A stretch of DNA of 64,000 nucleotides from Didemnitutus sp041906465. GTDB lineage: Bacteria; Verrucomicrobiota; Verrucomicrobiia; Opitutales; Opitutaceae. A program made the position numbers and the translations under genes. The stretch covers positions 62,001 to 126,000 of the forward strand of contig JAYRJE010000012.1 of the NCBI GenBank assembly GCA_041906465.1, written 5' to 3'. The number at the start of each line of letters is the position of its first letter. Position 1 is the stretch's first letter. This document shows positions 1-9,051 of the stretch, in pieces. The notes beneath the pieces were generated by a model. It worked only from the letters and a program-made list of their open reading frames with translations. It had not been told where the DNA came from and did no database searches.

Positions 1-711
1 GACCGCGCCGACGTCGAGCTGCCCGGTCGCCAGCTCGAGCTGGTGCAGGCGATCCAAGCCACCGGCGTGCCGACGGTCGTGGTGTTCATCAACGGCGGCG
101 CGATTTCCTCGCCGTGGATCGCGAGCCACGTGTCCGCTCTGGTCGAGGCGTTCTACCCGGGCCAGCAAGGCGGACGCGCGCTCGCAGAAGTTCTCTTCGG
201 CGACGTGAATCCGTCCGGCAAGTTGCCCTACACGATCGTGCGCGGCACCGGTTTCCTCCCGGGCTACTACTACCAGCGCCCCGGCTTTTATTCGCCGCAG
301 GGCCGGTTCTCGCAGCTCTCCGTCGAGGATTCGAAGACTCCTCTTTTCCCCTTCGGTTTCGGCCTGAGCTACACCACGTTCGCCTACTCGAACCTCCGCG
401 TGCCCGCCCAGATTGCCGCCGGGGAGAACGTCACCGTGCAGGTTGACGTGCAGAACACCGGCACGCGCGCCGGCGAGGAAGTGGCGCTCGCGTTCGTCAG
501 CGACCTGCAATCCACGGTCACCGTGCCGTCGAAGCTGCTCAAAGACTTCACGCGTGTTGCGCTCGCGCCGGGTGAGAAAAAGACGGTGACGCTCACGATT
601 CCCGGCCCGTCGCTCGCGCTGCTCGACGTTAACCTCAAGCGCATCATCGAGCCGGGCGAGTTCGCCGTCACCGTCGGCGACCAGCGCGCCGTCTTCACGG
701 TCCGCAACTGA
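1..711 (+). CDS. Glycoside hydrolase family 3 protein (beta-glucosidase-like), C-terminal part only
   Basis: The reading frame is open from base 1, so the 5' end lies outside the window. The first residues (DRADVELPGRQLELV) match the conserved strand of the GH3 C-terminal alpha/beta domain, followed by the GQQGGRALAEVLFGDVNPSGKLP segment typical of GH3 enzymes. The last 110 or so residues form a fibronectin-III-like domain (PFGFGLSYTTFAYSNL, then a beta-sandwich). The nucleophile-bearing N-terminal TIM barrel is missing, so the substrate cannot be inferred; family members release glucose, xylose or similar residues from beta-linked oligosaccharides. It ends 24 bp before a sulfatase on the same strand, which suggests co-transcription in a polysaccharide-degradation locus. 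Confidence 0.93.
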   Translation, partial: DRADVELPGRQLELVQAIQATGVPTVVVFINGGAISSPWIASHVSALVEAFYPGQQGGRALAEVLFGDVNPSGKLPYTIVRGTGFLPGYYYQRPGFYSPQGRFSQLSVEDSKTPLFPFGFGLSYTTFAYSNLRVPAQIAAGENVTVQVDVQNTGTRAGEEVALAFVSDLQSTVTVPSKLLKDFTRVALAPGEKKTVTLTIPGPSLALLDVNLKRIIEPGEFAVTVGDQRAVFTVRN

Positions 712-735
712 GCCGCCGCGAAATCCGTTCCCGCC

Positions 736-2187
736 ATGATCCGGCGACCGCTCCTTTTCCGTCTCGTGCTGCCAGTGTTCGCCTGCGCCGCGAGCCTCGC
801 TCACGCCACCGACCGCTTGCCGAACATCGTAGTCATTCTCACCGATGACCAAGGCTACGCGGACGTCGGCGTTTACGGCGCCAAGGGCTACACGACGCCC
901 AACCTCGACCGGCTCGCCCGCGAAGGCACGCAGTTCACCGACTTCCACGTCGCACAATCCGTCTGCTCGGCCTCGCGCGCGTCGCTCCTCACCGGTTGTT
1001 ATCCCAGCCGCGTCGGCATCCAAGGCGCGTTGTTCCCAAATTCTCCCATCGGCCTCGACGCGCGCGAAACCACGCTTGCCGAGTTGCTGAAGGCCCGCGG
1101 CTACGCGACGGGCATGGCGGGCAAGTGGCATCTCGGCGACCGGCCGGCGTTCCTCCCGGACCGTCATGGTTTCGACGAGTCGTTCTGCCTGCCGTATTCG
1201 CACGACATGTCGCCGCACAATCCCAACGCGCAGCGCAAGCATCCGCCGCTGCCATTGCTGGAGGACGGCCAGGTGGCCGATCCGGAGATCACGCCGGCGA
1301 AGATGGCTCACCTCACCGAATGGTTTACCGAACGCGCGGTGCGCTTCATCGAGCGCAACAAGGACCGGCCGTTCTTCTTCTATCTCGCGCATTCCATGCC
1401 GCACGTGCCGCTCGCCGCGAGCGAGCGCTTCGCCGGGAAATCGCAGCAAGGCCTTTACGGCGATGTCGTGATGGAAATCGATTGGTCCGTCGGCGAAGTC
1501 ATGCGCGCCCTCGCGGCGCACGGCCTCGAGCGCGACACGCTCGTCGTTTTCCTCAGCGATAACGGCCCGTGGCTTCCGTTCGGCAACCACGCCGGTAGCG
1601 CCGCGCCGTTCCGCGAAGGCAAGCGCACGATCTGGGAAGGCGGCACGCGCGTGCCTTGCCTCATGCGCTGGCCGGGCCGAATCCCCGTGGCCGCGGTGAA
1701 CGATCGCTTCGTGATGAACATCGACCTGTTTCCAACCATCGCGCACCGCATCGGCGCCGCGCTGCCGGAATTGAAAATCGACGGCCTCGATGTCTGGCCC
1801 TTGCTCACCGGCGCCGCCGACGCGACGAATCCGCACGAGGCTTACACGTTCTGGGACCCGGAAAACCAACTGCAGGCGATCACGAGCGGTGACGGACGCT
1901 GGAAACTCGTGCTGCCGCACGCGTATCAATCGCTGGCGGGCCGGCCCGGGGGCCGCGACGGCAAGGCCGCGCCGACGCAGGAGCTGCGCGTGACGACGCC
2001 GACGCTCTTCGACTTGCGCGAAGACCGCGTCGAGGCGACCGACGTCGCCGCCCAGCACCCTGACGTCGTCGCCGCCCTACAAAAATTCGCCGAGCAAAGC
2101 CGCGCTGAGCTTGGCGATACGCTGACGAAACGCGAAGGCGCCGGCGTCCGGGCGCCGGCCAAGAGCGCCACCGCCGCTACTCACTGA
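736..2187 (+). CDS. Secreted sulfatase, formylglycine type
   Basis: This 483-residue protein has an N-terminal signal peptide (residues about 1-25, ending in SLAHA). The metal-binding DD of the LTDDQGYADVG motif is at 37-38 and the sulfatase signature CSASR is at 77-81. Cys77 is the residue expected to become formylglycine; Ala at the third position fits the accepted C-x-P/A-x-R pattern. LSDNGPW and GGTRVP, further along, are also family hallmarks. It should hydrolyse sulfate esters in the periplasm or outside the cell; the carbohydrate substrate is unknown. It lies between a GH3 enzyme and an SSS transporter on the same strand, which points to desulfation followed by sugar uptake. The start was chosen because it places the signal peptide correctly. 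Confidence 0.95.
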   Translation: MIRRPLLFRLVLPVFACAASLAHATDRLPNIVVILTDDQGYADVGVYGAKGYTTPNLDRLAREGTQFTDFHVAQSVCSASRASLLTGCYPSRVGIQGALFPNSPIGLDARETTLAELLKARGYATGMAGKWHLGDRPAFLPDRHGFDESFCLPYSHDMSPHNPNAQRKHPPLPLLEDGQVADPEITPAKMAHLTEWFTERAVRFIERNKDRPFFFYLAHSMPHVPLAASERFAGKSQQGLYGDVVMEIDWSVGEVMRALAAHGLERDTLVVFLSDNGPWLPFGNHAGSAAPFREGKRTIWEGGTRVPCLMRWPGRIPVAAVNDRFVMNIDLFPTIAHRIGAALPELKIDGLDVWPLLTGAADATNPHEAYTFWDPENQLQAITSGDGRWKLVLPHAYQSLAGRPGGRDGKAAPTQELRVTTPTLFDLREDRVEATDVAAQHPDVVAALQKFAEQSRAELGDTLTKREGAGVRAPAKSATAATH

Positions 2188-2229
2188 TTCGTCCCGCATC
2201 AGACTCCTTTCCGCCTTTCCCGCCATCTC

Positions 2230-3993
2230 ATGCCTCCGCTCGCCACCATCACTCTCGCCACCGCGAATAGCACAGGCGTCATCCTTCAACTCGCGTCGGT
2301 CGATTATCTGATCCTGGCGCTCTACTTCGCCTTCGTGCTCGGCATCGGCTGGGTGCTGAAGAAGCACCTCAAGACCTCGACGGACTTCTTCGAGTCGGGC
2401 CGCTCGCTGCCGGCGTGGATTTGCGCACTGGGCTTCATCGGCGCCAACCTCGGCGCGCAGGAAGTTATGGGCATGGCCGCCTCGGGCGCCAAATACGGCA
2501 TCGCGACCTCGCACTTCTACTGGGTCGGCGCGATCCCCGCGATGGTGTTCGTCGGCATTTTCATGATGCCGTTCTACTACGGCTCGAAGGCCCGATCCGT
2601 CCCGGAATACCTCAAGCTGCGCTTCGACGAGAAGACCCGCACGTTCAACGCGCTCTCGTTCGCGGTCATGACGGTCTTCTCCTCGGGCATCTCGATGTTC
2701 GCTTTGGCGAAGCTGCTCAACGCGATCCTCGGCTGGAACTTCGATGCGTGCATCTTCATCTCGAGCGCGATCGTGTTGGTTTACATCTACACCGGCGGTC
2801 TCACCTCCGCGATCTACAACGAGGTTCTCCAATTCTTCCTGATCGTGCTCGGCTTCCTCCCGCTCGTGATCCTCGGCCTGCAGGACATCGGCGGCTGGGA
2901 CGGCCTCATGACGCAGCTCGGCGCCTACTCCGAAACCAAAGGCATGCCCGGCGCCTGGAGCCACTCGTGGCAACACATGGGTGACGCCTCTGCGAATCCC
3001 ATCGGCATCGAATGGTTCGGCATGGTTGCCGGCTTGGGCTTCGTCCTCTCCTTCGGCTACTGGTGCACGGACTTCCTCGTCATCCAACGCGCCATGGCCG
3101 CGAAGGACATGAACTCCGCGCGCCGCACGCCGCTCATCGCCGCGATTCCGAAGATGCTGTTCCCGGCGCTCGTGATTCTTCCCGGCATGCTCGCCATCGC
3201 GCTCTATCACAAAGGCGGCACCGCGCAGATCGCGCTCCCCATTGGCGCCGACGGCAACCCGGACTACAACATGGTCGTCCCCGCGCTCCTCGCAAAATAC
3301 TTCCCTAACGGTCTCCTCGGCATCGGCCTCACCGCCCTCATGGCGTCGTTCATGTCCGGCATGGCCGGCAACGTCACTGCGTTCAACACGGTCTGGACCT
3401 ACGACCTCTACCAACGCTGGTTCAAGCCCGACGCCTCCGACGCGCACCTGATCAAGGTCGGCCGCATCACGACCGTCGTCGGCCTGCTCATCAGCGCCGC
3501 CTGCGCCTACGCCGCCACGAAATTCAATAACATCATGGACATGCTCCAGCTGGTGTTCGGCTTCGTGAACGCGCCGCTCTTCGCCATCTTCCTCCTCGGC
3601 ATGTTCTGGAAACGCGCGACCGGCCACGGCGCCTTCTTCGGCCTGCTCCTCGGCACGCTCGCCGCCGTCGTCTTCCAGGGCAACACGCTCCCCGTCAGCG
3701 AAGTCGCCAGCATCTACAAAGGCGGCTGGATCTCCGTGCAACACACCTTCGCCAGCTCAATGGCGCAGAATTTCTGGATGGCGATCTTCGCCTTCAGCGG
3801 CTGCTTCCTCGGCACGATCATCATCTCCGTCGCGACGAAACCGAACCGCACGGATGAAGAACTGCGCGGCCTCGTCTATTCGCTCACCGAGAAGGTCGTC
3901 GATCACCACGAAACGCCGTGGTATTCCCGCCCCACGACGCTCGGCGTCATCGTCCTCGCGATGACCATCGTGCTGAACATCCTCTTCTGGTAA
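2230..3993 (+). CDS. Sodium:solute symporter (SSS family, SGLT-like)
   Basis: This 587-residue polytopic membrane protein opens with a helix (VDYLILALYFAFVLGIGWVL) followed by the SSS signature around TSTDFFESGRSLPAW and GANLGAQEVMGMA. About 13-14 hydrophobic segments can be counted, the usual number for SSS carriers. The segment QRAMAAKDMNSARRTPLIAA is typical of the SGLT-like sugar branch. It probably co-transports a monosaccharide with Na+ across the inner membrane, and its neighbours (GH3, sulfatase) suggest a sugar released by them. The 36 bp leader is CT-rich with no obvious Shine-Dalgarno sequence. Substrate identity is inference. Confidence 0.93.
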   Translation: MPPLATITLATANSTGVILQLASVDYLILALYFAFVLGIGWVLKKHLKTSTDFFESGRSLPAWICALGFIGANLGAQEVMGMAASGAKYGIATSHFYWVGAIPAMVFVGIFMMPFYYGSKARSVPEYLKLRFDEKTRTFNALSFAVMTVFSSGISMFALAKLLNAILGWNFDACIFISSAIVLVYIYTGGLTSAIYNEVLQFFLIVLGFLPLVILGLQDIGGWDGLMTQLGAYSETKGMPGAWSHSWQHMGDASANPIGIEWFGMVAGLGFVLSFGYWCTDFLVIQRAMAAKDMNSARRTPLIAAIPKMLFPALVILPGMLAIALYHKGGTAQIALPIGADGNPDYNMVVPALLAKYFPNGLLGIGLTALMASFMSGMAGNVTAFNTVWTYDLYQRWFKPDASDAHLIKVGRITTVVGLLISAACAYAATKFNNIMDMLQLVFGFVNAPLFAIFLLGMFWKRATGHGAFFGLLLGTLAAVVFQGNTLPVSEVASIYKGGWISVQHTFASSMAQNFWMAIFAFSGCFLGTIIISVATKPNRTDEELRGLVYSLTEKVVDHHETPWYSRPTTLGVIVLAMTIVLNILFW

Positions 3994-4012
3994 CCCGCAA
4001 CCCCCTCCGACC

Positions 4013-4216
4013 ATGCAACAACTCGACGTTCGCCTGCCCATGGGGCTGCTCTTCCTCAGCCTCGGCGTCATTCTTGTCGGCTACGGCGTCATGGCCGACC
4101 CCGCCATCTATGCCAAACACTCACTCGGCCAGAACATCAACGTCGGCTGGGGCGTGGTTTTTTTTCTCTTCGGCGGCGCGATGCTCTGGCTCTCGGCTCG
4201 CGCGCAGCAGAGTTGA
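4013..4216 (+). CDS. Small two-helix membrane protein of unknown function
   Basis: This 67-residue protein has two predicted membrane helices, about residues 9-27 (PMGLLFLSLGVILVGYGVM) and 47-62 (GWGVVFFLFGGAMLWLSA), joined by a short polar loop. It begins 19 bp after the SSS symporter stop, behind a C-rich leader like those of its neighbours, so it is probably co-transcribed with the carrier. I do not recognise the family. Small accessory subunits are known for some SSS and related carriers, so an auxiliary role is possible but unproven. Confidence 0.7.
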   Translation: MQQLDVRLPMGLLFLSLGVILVGYGVMADPAIYAKHSLGQNINVGWGVVFFLFGGAMLWLSARAQQS

Positions 4217-4235
4217 ATCGCGCGAGCGCGACGCC

Positions 4236-5564
4236 TTAGGGTGAGCCGAGTGCGTCGAGCAGCAGCCGTTTCTTGATGGAACTCGGCAGATCCGAGCGCT
4301 CGATGACTTCGAGCGCCGCGGCCGGATCTATCGCGAGCCATTCGCGGCCGATGCGCTCCAGTTGTTGGCAACGAAGATCTCGCGCTTCAATGGCGTCGGC
4401 AAAAGTGAAGGCGAGCGCCGGCTGTGCCGCCGTCAGATCCCGGCTGAACTCGACCAATCCGCGGTCGACGAGCGTGCCCGCCGGATGCGCCATGAGCCAA
4501 TTGGCCGTCGCCACCGGATCGCGCTGCGACCAGCTGGCCACCAGCCGACTCACCGCGTCGTTTTGCACCGCCGGTTGCGCCGCATCCAGCCACGCCGCCG
4601 CGGAACGCGGATCGATGCGCGTCCACGCCACTACGATTTGCGCGGACGCGGCGAGGTCCGGTGACCCGGAACTCGCCAGGTAACTAGCCGCGGCTTGCGG
4701 TGATTCCCGCGCCCACAAGGCCATCGCAGCCTTGACGGCTTCTTGGCGGCCCGGACCGGATGCCAGGCTCTCCGCCCAAGCGAGGGCGGCGCGGGAATCG
4801 GACTGCGCCCAGCGCGCCGCGATCTCCGCCTGGATCTGGCCGAACTGGCCGTCCAAGCCGTGCGCGACCTGCGCCAGTCTCTGAAAATCTTCGGCCGTCG
4901 TCACGGTTTTGGCCAACGCGGCAAACGCCGCGTGCTTCGCCCAGCCTTCCGGCAGTTCCTTGGCCCACGCGATGGTCGCGGCGCCATTCTCGGCGCTCCA
5001 CGCGCCCACGGCTTGCTCGAGCATCTTGGTGCGTGCGGCGCAGTGATCCATCACGGCCGCGAAAGCGGCGGCAGACGACGGCTCGAGGGAAAGGAGCACG
5101 AACAACGCCGCCGCATTTTCCTCGGAGACAAAGTGCCGCAACGCGCCGGCCTGCGCCGCAGCGGCCGCGGGCTCCGATTCGGCCCAGCGCAGGAGCAGCT
5201 GGCTGACGAGTTCCTGGGCGTTTTCATCCGGCACTTGCGCGCCCGCCCATCGGATGACGGCCGGAAGTTCGTCCGCGGTTAGCCCGGCCGCGAATGCCTG
5301 CGCTTCCATCCGGCGGGCGATTGGATCCTCGATTTTCATGAATCCGCGCAGTCGTTGCTGCTGCGTCGGCGACAGCTCGCGCGCTACGGACGCGGTCGGA
5401 AACGAGTGTCGTGAAACCGACGCGCTCTCGCTGGTGCGCGGCGAAGCCTCGGTCCCGTTTTTCCAGTCGCAGCACGCGAGTGCGATGGCACCGCCCGCGA
5501 TGAAAGCACCGAGCGCGAAGGGCAGCGGGCGAGAGAGCGCGTCGTTGTGGCGGCGATGGCGCAT
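4236..5564 (-). CDS. Exported alpha-helical repeat protein with W..DP.AA motifs
   Basis: This 442-residue protein starts with basic residues and a hydrophobic stretch (about 14-32) that ends at a Cys pair, so it is probably a membrane anchor or lipoprotein signal. The rest is almost entirely helical and repetitive. A unit of roughly 33-38 residues recurs with the pattern W-x3-(D/E)-P-x-A-A-x2-W, for example RWAESEPAAAAAQ, RWAQSDSRAALAWAES, LWARESPQAAASYLAS, AWTRIDPRSAAAWLDA and SWSQRDPVATANWLMA. This resembles HEAT- or TPR-like solenoids used for protein binding. No catalytic motif is visible. It is convergent with the small membrane protein (19 bp apart). Function unknown. Confidence 0.8.
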   Translation of the reverse strand: MRHRRHNDALSRPLPFALGAFIAGGAIALACCDWKNGTEASPRTSESASVSRHSFPTASVARELSPTQQQRLRGFMKIEDPIARRMEAQAFAAGLTADELPAVIRWAGAQVPDENAQELVSQLLLRWAESEPAAAAAQAGALRHFVSEENAAALFVLLSLEPSSAAAFAAVMDHCAARTKMLEQAVGAWSAENGAATIAWAKELPEGWAKHAAFAALAKTVTTAEDFQRLAQVAHGLDGQFGQIQAEIAARWAQSDSRAALAWAESLASGPGRQEAVKAAMALWARESPQAAASYLASSGSPDLAASAQIVVAWTRIDPRSAAAWLDAAQPAVQNDAVSRLVASWSQRDPVATANWLMAHPAGTLVDRGLVEFSRDLTAAQPALAFTFADAIEARDLRCQQLERIGREWLAIDPAAALEVIERSDLPSSIKKRLLLDALGSP

Positions 5565-5595
5565 CGGGAGGCGGAAACCGATTGGCGGTAGAAAC

Positions 5596-5628
5596 GCAGA
5601 AAAACACTGCGCCCCGGAGGACGCAGTG
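5596..5628 (-). terminator. Rho-independent terminator of the beta-helix gene
   Basis: On the minus strand, about 23 bp after the stop of the upstream beta-helix gene, a perfect 7-bp stem (CACTGCG pairing with CGCAGTG, arms 5622-5628 and 5605-5611, 10-nt loop) is followed directly by five T residues. This is the classical intrinsic terminator layout. Confidence 0.7.
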
Positions 5629-5651
5629 GTGGTGAAAAATACCGTGATCGA

Positions 5652-8600
5652 TCAGTTTGTAACGACGCTGTCGAAGACGCCGGTGGCAAGACCGAGGCCG
5701 CCGGAGCCGGCGCCGACGGAGGTCAGCCCGAACATCATGAGATCGGTGTTGAGCGAGTAACTGATCACGCTCGACCTCGATCCGGTCGGCCAGGTGGCGC
5801 CACCATCCGGCGAAGCCCACGCCTGAATGCCCGTGACGTAGTGGGTGCTGCTGTCGCGTGTAGCGACCAGCTTCACGGTGTCGTTCGAGCCCGGGATCGT
5901 GACGTTGGTGATCGTGCCGCCCGTGGTGGTGCGGTATTGGAACACGGTCGTGCCGTCGCGTTGGATGCAGATGTGCGCGAATTTCGAGCCGTCGCCGTTG
6001 CCGACGCGGATCATCACGCCGGCCTTCGAGCCGTTGACTGGGCCGTCAACGAGCGAGACCTTGGCCTTGATCGAGGTGAGCGTCGTGGAAGACTGCGAGG
6101 CGAAGCAGAACTCGTCGGTGGTGTCCGCGAGGTCCGTGCCCGCGCCGTGCAGCGTGAACGTTTGGGTTTCGGCGCCGTAGAAAGCACTGCCGACATCTCC
6201 AGGCACGCCGATGTCCTGTTGTGTCCAGCCGGACGGCAGCGAACCGAAACCGACGTTCAAGTGATTCATCGTGGTTTCGTCGAGCGTGCCGCGCTTGAAC
6301 AGAGACAGGGAACGCGGCGTGACGGTGCTCGGAGCGACGCGCGTCGCCCAGATCAGCGAAGTGCTGGTTGTGCCGTTGACGTTCTCGGAGATCAGATTAC
6401 CCCAGTTGCCTTCGCCATAGTTGTCGCCGTTTTGAGGAAGCATGTGGGCCACGAGGAACTTGTTCGCGGCGGAGGAGGAGGAACCGGTGAAGGAGAGCGC
6501 GTTGTAACCGGGATTCGGGCCTTCGCGCGAACCACCAAAGCCGAAGAGGCCGACGTTGATGCAGTTGTTGAACGAGAGGAACGTGGTGTGGCGCGCGATG
6601 GAGCTGTTCGGATCGATCTCCGTCTTGATGCCGTAGATGCGGACATCACGCGCGGACGAGAATTCGCCATACGTGATCGCGCTCGAGTCAGGCGCAGGGT
6701 GTTCCATATTCAGGCCGTAGATCCACAACGGGCTGTTTGTTCCCGTGCCGGTCACCTTTAGGATGCGGTAACTATCGTTCTTCATGGCCTTCGCTTGGCC
6801 GCGACCGAGGAAATACCAGCGGCCGCCGCCCTCGTTGGAGACTGTCACCAGACTGTGCGGGTTCGTAAGCCAGATGTCGCCCGACGTGCGCACCGGCCAG
6901 TGATAGAGACGTGCGATGTGCACCATGGAATTCTTTCCGGCCTGCCAATCGAGAGCGTTGAACCAGTCGATAGACTGCGGCTCAGAGGGAACACCAATCG
7001 CAATATCTCCGAGATAAGTCGTGGCGGAAGGATCCGAATACGTCGTGATAAACGTCACCTCAGAACTCGGGGACCAATCCGCCTCGACTCGCGTCAAGTG
7101 CCGACCGGCGCCGAAAAGAACAGAGTCCTTTTTCAGCATCACCGGCGCACCGCTGCCGGTGTTGTTCACGCGATAAACGCCCTTCCGGAGGAAGATCTTC
7201 GGATGGTCTTCGATCACCGTGTTAAGGTCGGCGGCGGAGATTCGGTAAACTTGGTTGGTGCCGTCCCATGTGAAGCGCGTATCGGCAGGGCTGGTCAGAT
7301 TTGTGCCGATCGGATCATAGTAGTCGGTATCGTCAACAGAGGGCAGCTGCGACCAGATGTGGCGCGTCACCAAATCCGTCGGCGCGGTGCTGGCGGTGGC
7401 CAAGTTGGAGGATTCAGCCGGCGTGCGGACCGCCAAGCCGCCATCGATGATTTGGTAAGACTCGCGCTGCGCGGTGCCGGCGGCGACTTGGTTGCAGTAG
7501 TTGTATTCGTTGACGACCTTGTAAACGTTGCCCGAATTCGGGAGCGTTGACGTGATGTTCAGCGAACCCGACGCGGTGGCCGTGCTGCTGCCCTTCACAT
7601 AGACGTTCTTGAGGTAAACGTTCCGGACCGCGGTGTTGTCGATCACGGGTTTCGGATACGAGAGACCGACATCGATCGTGCCATCGATCAGGCACAAAGC
7701 GCCCATCGCCGAGTTGTTCGTCGCATACGTGCCATTGAATGGCGTGGAAGATTCGCCGTAGCCCTTGTAGGTCGTGATCGCCGAGACGTCCGCGGTCAGC
7801 GAGATCGAGAACCCGACAATCGTGAGCGGATAGCCCGAATGGCGAATTGGTGCGACCGTCTGATTGGTCAGTTTCAAGCCCACGACGGTTGAGACAAAAT
7901 TCGCCTTCGGGGTGTTGCCCTGCGGACCGTAGGGCGTGGTGTCCAGTCCATACTGGCCGCCCACCACTTCGACATTCACGGCGCCGGCGGCTCGACCCGG
8001 CAGACCGCAGATGCCGGAGTAAGCATTCGTGGCAGTGACTTTCACGTTTTCGATTGAGCTGTCCTGCGCCTCGTTGAACACGAGGCCGACCGCACCGGCG
8101 TGGCCCCCGCAGTCGATGTCGATCCCACGGATCATCTGGAAATAGCCGGAGTTCGAATCCTCCAAGCTGGCAGACGCATTATCGGGGTAGCCGGTCGTGC
8201 CCGCGCCCGAATTGTCGAAATTGCGGAACAGCACGACCGCCTTGGGTGTGGCCGAATTGTCGAAACCGCTCGTGCCGCTTGCCGCCAATTTGATTAGGGG
8301 GCGGAGCCCTCCCGTCGTGTCACCGACCATGGCGATGGAAAACGGCACCTTGGTGGCACCGCTATCGATCACGATCGGGGCATTGTAGCAATAGGTGCGT
8401 GCTTCGAGCGTGTTGTTGACGACGTAAATGCCGCGGACCGTAGCCGATTCGTTCGGGAAGTAGAGCGCGACGTGGTTATCACGCGCATCCTTGATCGCCA
8501 GATTGATGGCGTCCGTGGTATTCTGGATCGTCGTGGCGTTGGTTGTGTTTCCGATGTAGACGTTGTAGAAATTTACGTTCAGGAAACCTTTCTTGAAAAG

Positions 8601-8744
8601 ATCGTCGCTGGCTGCGCCTGCCGGAAGACACCAAGCTGCCGGAGCACCGATCAACATTGAAACGGTCACAAAAATGGCGCGGAGCCGAGTGGCGCGCGCC
8701 ATGCAAGATCCTCGCGAGGAGGATTTCGGGGTGGGGGTATTCAT
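5652..8744 (-). CDS. Secreted right-handed beta-helix protein (pectate-lyase-3 superfamily)
   Basis: This 1030-residue exported protein has its first recognisable domain after the signal peptide: NVYIGNTTNATTIQNTTDAI resembles the start of the Pectate_lyase_3 / rhamnogalacturonase-type beta-helix domain. The Asn- and Gly-rich strand-turn repeats continue, and a second similar block begins near residue 480. The last 200 or so residues look like a beta-sandwich of carbohydrate-binding or DUF1349 type (FCFASQSSTTL to MFGLTSVG). Family members cleave or bind acidic polysaccharides, but no catalytic residues could be assigned. An alternative ATG at 8702 (residue 15) is preceded by GAGGA six bases upstream and gives a compact signal peptide (MARATRLRAIFVT, ending near AAWC), so 5652-8702 may be the real CDS. 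Confidence 0.85.
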   Translation of the reverse strand: MNTPTPKSSSRGSCMARATRLRAIFVTVSMLIGAPAAWCLPAGAASDDLFKKGFLNVNFYNVYIGNTTNATTIQNTTDAINLAIKDARDNHVALYFPNESATVRGIYVVNNTLEARTYCYNAPIVIDSGATKVPFSIAMVGDTTGGLRPLIKLAASGTSGFDNSATPKAVVLFRNFDNSGAGTTGYPDNASASLEDSNSGYFQMIRGIDIDCGGHAGAVGLVFNEAQDSSIENVKVTATNAYSGICGLPGRAAGAVNVEVVGGQYGLDTTPYGPQGNTPKANFVSTVVGLKLTNQTVAPIRHSGYPLTIVGFSISLTADVSAITTYKGYGESSTPFNGTYATNNSAMGALCLIDGTIDVGLSYPKPVIDNTAVRNVYLKNVYVKGSSTATASGSLNITSTLPNSGNVYKVVNEYNYCNQVAAGTAQRESYQIIDGGLAVRTPAESSNLATASTAPTDLVTRHIWSQLPSVDDTDYYDPIGTNLTSPADTRFTWDGTNQVYRISAADLNTVIEDHPKIFLRKGVYRVNNTGSGAPVMLKKDSVLFGAGRHLTRVEADWSPSSEVTFITTYSDPSATTYLGDIAIGVPSEPQSIDWFNALDWQAGKNSMVHIARLYHWPVRTSGDIWLTNPHSLVTVSNEGGGRWYFLGRGQAKAMKNDSYRILKVTGTGTNSPLWIYGLNMEHPAPDSSAITYGEFSSARDVRIYGIKTEIDPNSSIARHTTFLSFNNCINVGLFGFGGSREGPNPGYNALSFTGSSSSAANKFLVAHMLPQNGDNYGEGNWGNLISENVNGTTSTSLIWATRVAPSTVTPRSLSLFKRGTLDETTMNHLNVGFGSLPSGWTQQDIGVPGDVGSAFYGAETQTFTLHGAGTDLADTTDEFCFASQSSTTLTSIKAKVSLVDGPVNGSKAGVMIRVGNGDGSKFAHICIQRDGTTVFQYRTTTGGTITNVTIPGSNDTVKLVATRDSSTHYVTGIQAWASPDGGATWPTGSRSSVISYSLNTDLMMFGLTSVGAGSGGLGLATGVFDSVVTN

Positions 8745-9051
8745 GGCAAAAGGGAGTCAGGAAGAGTAGTCGATGCTCGAGACTTCGCTCCACGGTCAGG
8801 GGGCAAGCTTCGCCAGCCGTGCGCTAAGAAGACGACAGCCCTCACAAATTCCTTTACAGGAAACGGCCCCAATCAGGCGCACGCTCGCCTTGCTCCTCAC
8901 AAACGCACCCCCGCGCGGCTCTCGCTTGACGATGGCCGTCGCCCTGGCGGCCACGCATCGACGCACCAAGCGACAAACGCCCATCACAGGTAGATAACAA
9001 GAGACGGCCCGCTGGAGGCGGCATTTCCCGATCGCCGCTCGCTGTATGCCG
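8745..9051. other. Intergenic region upstream of the beta-helix gene
   Basis: These 307 bp hold the promoter of the beta-helix gene (minus strand) and the 3' end of the octaheme cytochrome transcript. A short inverted repeat TTCC-TGTAAA-GGAA is visible on the minus strand near 8850-8865, and CGGCAT / ATGCCG arms flank 9020-9050, but neither has a T-tract. I see no convincing -35/-10 pair and no RNA gene. Confidence 0.4.

Noticed and set aside
2077..3744. Long opposite-strand ORF (555 codons) across the symporter gene
   Set aside because: It is the antisense of a clear SSS symporter, its product is an acidic/His-rich low-complexity string typical of GC-rich shadow frames, and it has no domain.
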